From NCBI GenBank assembly GCA_900470155.1, contig UBZT01000028.1:1-64000 (forward strand): a stretch of 64,000 bases of DNA. The letters run 5' to 3'. Of the stretch, positions 60,586 through 64,000 are shown in pieces (position 1 is the stretch's first letter; every line of letters begins with the position of its first letter). Both the position numbers and the translations under genes were made by a program. The notes below the pieces were generated by a model that saw nothing but the letters and a program-made list of their open reading frames with translations, made no database searches and was not told where the DNA came from. This DNA is from Hyphomicrobiales bacterium. GTDB lineage: Bacteria > Pseudomonadota > Alphaproteobacteria > Rhizobiales > Rhizobiaceae.

Positions 60586-62682
60586 TTATCGGGTAAAGCT
60601 CTGGGCGTTGCCGGCATCGACATTGATGATGTTGCCGGTCGACTTGGCTGAAAGGTCGGACGCCAGGAAGTAGATCGCCTCGGCAATGTCTTCCGGGAAC
60701 ACGTTGAGCTTCAACATCGAACGCTTGCGGTAATGCTCCTCGAGATCATCCACTTCGATCTTCGAGGAGGCCGCACGCTGCTCGCGCCATTCGCCGTTCC
60801 AGATCTTCGAGCCGCGCAGGACGGCATCCGGGTTGACGGTGTTGACGCGGATGCCGGCATCTGCGCCTTCCAGTGCCAGGCACCGCGCAAGATGGATTTC
60901 CGCAGCCTTGGCCGTGCAATAGGCCGAAGCATTGGGTGACGAAGCAAGGCCGTTCTTCGAGGCGACGAAGACGACATTGCCGCCCAGGCCCTGGCGCCGG
61001 AACAGGCGGAAGGCTTCGCGCGAAACCAGAAAATATCCGGTCGCGAGAATGTCGATATTCTTGTTCCACATCGCAAGCGTCGTCTCTTCGACCGGAGCCG
61101 ACGAAGCGATACCGGCATTTGACACCAGAATATCGACGCCACCGAATTCGACCGATGCTTCGAGGAACGACTGCAAAACCGCATCTTCCTTGGTCACGTC
61201 GAGTTGGACCGAGCGTACAGCATCGCCGCCATGGCGCTTGGTGAAGTCTGCCGTCGTATCGGCAAGCGCCTTGGAATCAATATCCGCCAATACCACGCAG
61301 GCACCTTCCGAAACCAGCCGCTCGGCCGTCGCCCGGCCGATGCCGCCGGCGCCGCCGGTGACGAAGGCGACCTTGCCAGCCAGGCTCTTCGGCTTCGGCA
61401 TGCGCTGGAGCTTCGCTTCTTCAAGCAGCCAGTATTCGATGTCGAAGGCTTCCTGTTCCGGCAGGCCCTGATATTCGGAAACCGTCGAGGCCCCCTTCAT
61501 CACGTTGATCGCGTTCACATAAAACTCACCGGCAATACGCGCGGTCGCCTTGTCCTTGGCAAAGGAAAGCATGCCGACGCCCGGCACCAGGAAGATCACC
61601 GGATTGGGATCGCGGATCTTTGGCGAGTTGTCATGCTTGCAGGCCTCATAGTAGCGCGTGTAGTCGGCGCGGTAATCTTCCAGCGCCTTGTCGAGACCGG
61701 CCAGAACCGCATCGACATCCGGCTTGGCCGGATCGAAATCGACGATCAGCGGACGGATCTTGGTGCGCAGGAAGTGGTCCGGGCACGACGTGCCGAGCGC
61801 GCCGAGCGGCTGGAGCTGCTTGGAATTGACGAATTCGAGCACGGCATCCTGATCGTCGAAATGGCCGAGCTTGCGCTCCGCCTTACCAATCCGGCCACGG
61901 ATTTCCGGCATCAGCCTGGCCGCGATGGCGCGACGCTCGGCAACCGGCAGGTTCTTGGCAACAGCCCCGCCGAAGATGGTCTTGCCTTCGGTTTCCTTGG
62001 CAAACCACTCGATCGCCTTGTTGATGATCTCAAGGGTTAGCAGGTAGCAATCCTTGGCGTCATTCGCCCATGTGAACAAGCCGTGGCTCTCGAGCACAAC
62101 GCCCTTGGCATTCGGGTTGGCCTTGACGAACGCTTCGAGGTCGAGACCGAGCTGGAAGCCCGGGCGGCGCCAGGGCAGCCAGCCGATATCGGCACCGAAG
62201 ATCTTTTGCGTCAGTTCCTTGGAATTCTTCGAAGCCGCAATCGCGATGATCGCATCAGGATGCATGTGATCGACATGGGTGAACGGCACGAAACCGTGCA
62301 GTGGTGTATCGATCGAGGCAGCACGCGGGTTCAGGTTGAACGTGCAATGGGGCAGGAAGCCGACCATGCGGTCTTCGTCATCAACGCCCTTGTAGATGCC
62401 CTTCAGCGCATCGAGCTTGTCCTGATACAGCGTCGAGAAACCATCGAGCTTGATCGTGCCGACATCACCGCCAGAGCCCTTGACCCAGAGAACCAGAACC
62501 TTTTCCCCGGTCAGTGGATCGGTTTCCATGACCTTGGCCGAGGTATTGCCACCGCCATAGTTGGTAATGCGCTTGTCGCCACCAAGCAGGTTCGAACGAT
62601 AAAGCAGCTTGCCCGGCTCATCGAGCTTGGCAGCGTAGGCATCATCCCAACGATTATCGAGAAGGCGGGTATGGCCCGTCAT
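60586..62682 (-). CDS. rhaD: bifunctional rhamnulose-1-phosphate aldolase / short-chain dehydrogenase
   Basis: A 698-residue fusion found in rhizobial rhamnose operons. The N-terminal two-thirds is a class II aldolase (GGDKRITNYGGGNTSAKV, HVDHMHPDAIIAIAAS, VVLESHGLFTWA) that splits rhamnulose-1-phosphate to dihydroxyacetone phosphate and lactaldehyde. The C-terminal third is an SDR (VAFVTGGAGGIGRATAERLV, VSNAGIASS, SAYCTAKAAEIHL) thought to oxidise lactaldehyde to lactate. The start at 62682 lies next to an inverted repeat that is the likely RhaR operator. Confidence 0.95.
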   Translation of the reverse strand: MTGHTRLLDNRWDDAYAAKLDEPGKLLYRSNLLGGDKRITNYGGGNTSAKVMETDPLTGEKVLVLWVKGSGGDVGTIKLDGFSTLYQDKLDALKGIYKGVDDEDRMVGFLPHCTFNLNPRAASIDTPLHGFVPFTHVDHMHPDAIIAIAASKNSKELTQKIFGADIGWLPWRRPGFQLGLDLEAFVKANPNAKGVVLESHGLFTWANDAKDCYLLTLEIINKAIEWFAKETEGKTIFGGAVAKNLPVAERRAIAARLMPEIRGRIGKAERKLGHFDDQDAVLEFVNSKQLQPLGALGTSCPDHFLRTKIRPLIVDFDPAKPDVDAVLAGLDKALEDYRADYTRYYEACKHDNSPKIRDPNPVIFLVPGVGMLSFAKDKATARIAGEFYVNAINVMKGASTVSEYQGLPEQEAFDIEYWLLEEAKLQRMPKPKSLAGKVAFVTGGAGGIGRATAERLVSEGACVVLADIDSKALADTTADFTKRHGGDAVRSVQLDVTKEDAVLQSFLEASVEFGGVDILVSNAGIASSAPVEETTLAMWNKNIDILATGYFLVSREAFRLFRRQGLGGNVVFVASKNGLASSPNASAYCTAKAAEIHLARCLALEGADAGIRVNTVNPDAVLRGSKIWNGEWREQRAASSKIEVDDLEEHYRKRSMLKLNVFPEDIAEAIYFLASDLSAKSTGNIINVDAGNAQSFTR

Positions 62683-62770
62683 GACATCCTCCCAGGTAGT
62701 TGTTCATGGGCCGAAATGCACGGACCCATCTCCTTCTTGTCGATGGGTATCGCGCATCAGATCGACGATT

Positions 62771-62841
62771 GTCAATCAGTTTCGATCATTACTTTTCATT
62801 GTGCGTTGCAATATTATCTTTTTTGATCGTTTCTGATTGAC
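62771..62841. promoter_or_regulatory. divergent rhaD/rhaR control region with long inverted repeat
   Basis: Left arm GTCAATCAGTTTCGATC (62771-62787) and right arm GATCGTTTCTGATTGAC (62825-62841) are inverted copies matching at 14 of 17 positions, 37 bases apart. Each arm contains most of a TTGACA pointing outward, one toward rhaD and one toward rhaR. This fits a pair of operator half-sites covering both -35 elements, for a DeoR-type repressor. Confidence 0.65.
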
Positions 62842-62883
62842 AGGTTAAAAACAATCCGAATAAATCAGGATCAGGAGGAGCCC

Positions 62884-63696
62884 ATGCACGAACGCGAACG
62901 CCATCGCATCATACTCAGCGCGATTCAGGAAAAGCCGGTTGTCACCGTGCAGGATATCGCTGAATTGACCGAGGCATCAGAAGCCACGATCCGTCGGGAC
63001 ATTGCCTCTCTGCATGTGCAGGGAAAGCTTCGTCGTGTTCGCGGCGGCGCCGAGGCCGTGCATCCGCCGCAGCTGGGAAATCTGGCAGCGCGCCCCTTCC
63101 GAGTGTCTGAATCAGTCAACATCGACAAGAAACGCGCAATTGCGCGCGCCGCCGTCGATCTCTGCGAGGAAGGCGATTCGATCATCATCAATGGCGGCAC
63201 CACGACGTTCCAGATGGTGCATTTCATGTCGGCCCGTCGCCTGCAGGTGATGACCAATTCCTTCGCCATTGCCGAACATCTGGTCAAGCATTCGAAATGC
63301 AATGTGTCGGTCCCAGGGGGCGCGATCTATCGCGACCAGAGCCTGATCCTGTCACCGTTCGAAAATGACGCGATCCGCAATTTCTACGCCCGCCGTATCT
63401 TCATCGGCGCGCAAGGTATCAACGCCCACGGCGTGATGGAATCCGACGCCCTGGTCATCCAGAGCGAGCAGAAACTGGTTCGCCAGGCCGAAGAGCTGAT
63501 CGTGATGGTCGACAGCAGCAAATTCGCCAAGCGTTCCAGCCTCATTCTGTGCCCGCTCGACAAGGTCTCGACCATCATCACCGACGACAGAATTTCCGAC
63601 GAGGCGGCCGCTATGGTCACCGAAGCCGGCATCAAGCTGATTACGGTGAGGCCAGCGGCCTCGTCGGAAAAGGAGGATACCACGTCAGTCGCCTGA
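62884..63696 (+). CDS. rhaR: DeoR-family regulator of rhamnose catabolism
   Basis: A 270-residue repressor. The N-terminal winged helix (RERHRIILSAIQEKPVVTVQ, LTEASEATIRRDIASLHVQG) is followed by a sugar-phosphate-isomerase-like sensor domain (DSIIINGGTTTFQMVHFM, FIGAQGINAHGVMESDALVI). The effector is probably a phosphorylated rhamnose intermediate. In Rhizobium leguminosarum RhaR precedes rhaSTPQUK and is divergent from rhaDI, as here. The ATG at 62884 follows AGGAGGAG. Confidence 0.93.
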   Translation: MHERERHRIILSAIQEKPVVTVQDIAELTEASEATIRRDIASLHVQGKLRRVRGGAEAVHPPQLGNLAARPFRVSESVNIDKKRAIARAAVDLCEEGDSIIINGGTTTFQMVHFMSARRLQVMTNSFAIAEHLVKHSKCNVSVPGGAIYRDQSLILSPFENDAIRNFYARRIFIGAQGINAHGVMESDALVIQSEQKLVRQAEELIVMVDSSKFAKRSSLILCPLDKVSTIITDDRISDEAAAMVTEAGIKLITVRPAASSEKEDTTSVA

Positions 63697-63753
63697 CAAT
63701 TTAGCGGCTGATGAGGGGGAGTTCAGCAGTTCATCAAACCTGGGAGGAAAAAT

Positions 63754-64000
63754 ATGAAACTGTCTAAGACATTGCTGGCGGGCGTGGTATTTGCCATCGC
63801 CTCCATGGGCTCGGCCGTACAGGCCGCCGACATGAAGATCGCACTGGTCGTCAAATCGCTCGGCAACGGCTTCTTCGAGGCGGCCAATAAGGGCGCTGAA
63901 GAAGCAGCCAAGGAACTCGGCGGCGTCGAGATCATCTATACCGGTCCGACGACGACCACGGCCGAAGGCCAGATCGAAGTCATCAATTCGCTGATTGCTC
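63754..64000 (+). CDS. rhaS: rhamnose ABC transporter substrate-binding protein, 5' end only
   Basis: The first 82 codons are in the window and the gene runs off the right edge. A signal peptide (LLAGVVFAIASMGSAVQA) is followed by the start of a periplasmic sugar-binding domain (DMKIALVVKSLGNGFFEAAN), the ribose-binding protein fold. A GGGAGG ribosome site precedes the ATG. The position right after rhaR matches rhaS of the rhizobial rhaRSTPQUK operon, the binding protein for L-rhamnose uptake. Confidence 0.9.
   Translation, partial: MKLSKTLLAGVVFAIASMGSAVQAADMKIALVVKSLGNGFFEAANKGAEEAAKELGGVEIIYTGPTTTTAEGQIEVINSLIA

Noticed and set aside
1..64000. tRNA, rRNA, CRISPR array, insertion sequence or prophage
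   Set aside because: Intergenic gaps were read for tRNA-like cloverleafs, repeat-spacer arrays, transposase motifs and terminal repeats; none was found.

Overview
The window reads as chromosome of an alphaproteobacterium of the family Rhizobiaceae (Rhizobium/Agrobacterium relatives). Base composition is GC-rich throughout, genes are densely packed with ATGA/TGATG start-stop overlaps, and several arrangements are typical of rhizobia: divergent rhaD/rhaI versus rhaR-rhaS rhamnose genes, an amino acid:[carrier protein] ligase cluster, a GcvA-type LysR next to glutaryl-CoA dehydrogenase, and GGAAC-N16/17-GTT promoters of the EcfG/RpoE2 general stress sigma factor. I see no rRNA, tRNA, CRISPR array, insertion sequence or prophage; the region looks like core or stable accessory chromosome.

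Layout. 0-9 kb: small membrane protein, purC, then a TetR-controlled tripartite RND efflux operon (regulator, lipoprotein adaptor, pump, NodT-type outer membrane channel). 8.5-15.2 kb: a MerR/XRE/cupin fusion regulator divergent from gabT-gabD (GABA to succinate), then EF-P with both enzymes for its beta-lysylation (epmA, epmB). 15.3-21.2 kb: a five-gene operon with a free-standing acyl carrier protein, an acyl-CoA-dehydrogenase-like flavoenzyme, a SerRS-like amino acid:carrier-protein ligase, a DUF1839 protein and a GH2-like glycosidase. This is the best candidate for an undescribed biosynthetic system. 21.3-29.9 kb: purU, a kinase/phospholyase fusion resembling human HYKK+PHYKPL, a DUF3307 membrane protein, and a LysR regulator with pipecolate oxidase and ALDH7-type dehydrogenase genes, together suggesting (hydroxy)lysine/pipecolate breakdown. 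30-36.7 kb: an APH/AAA kinase fusion, a TonB-ExbD-ExbB energy-transduction operon with a leftover TonB tail, a PfkB kinase and riboflavin synthase. 36.7-42.5 kb: small stress-type proteins with EcfG-like promoters, MgtC, an SDR, glycogen debranching enzyme glgX and a PAS protein. 42.8-45 kb: glutaryl-CoA dehydrogenase with divergent LysR. 45-52.7 kb: alpha-2-macroglobulin/PBP1C pair. 52.7-58.9 kb: OsmC, DUF1810, DUF475 (TerC-like), ExoD, an ECF sigma/anti-sigma pair and a BI-1 protein. 59-64 kb: L-rhamnose catabolism (rhaI, rhaD, rhaR, start of rhaS), with a small Pmp3 gene lodged between rhaI and rhaD.

How the genes may work together. Lysine-family catabolism appears at two loci: the kinase/phospholyase fusion and pipecolate oxidase would both yield aminoadipate semialdehyde/P6C, the ALDH7 enzyme would oxidise it to 2-aminoadipate, and GcdH handles the later glutaryl-CoA step. 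Five small genes or operons (receiver protein, SFPASDP protein, DUF3008-SDR, acidic 87-residue protein, Pmp3) carry EcfG-like promoters and are probably one stress regulon. The rhaD and rhaR promoters each carry TTGACA inside one arm of a long inverted repeat, a likely RhaR operator. All functional calls rest on motif recognition by eye; no searches were run.
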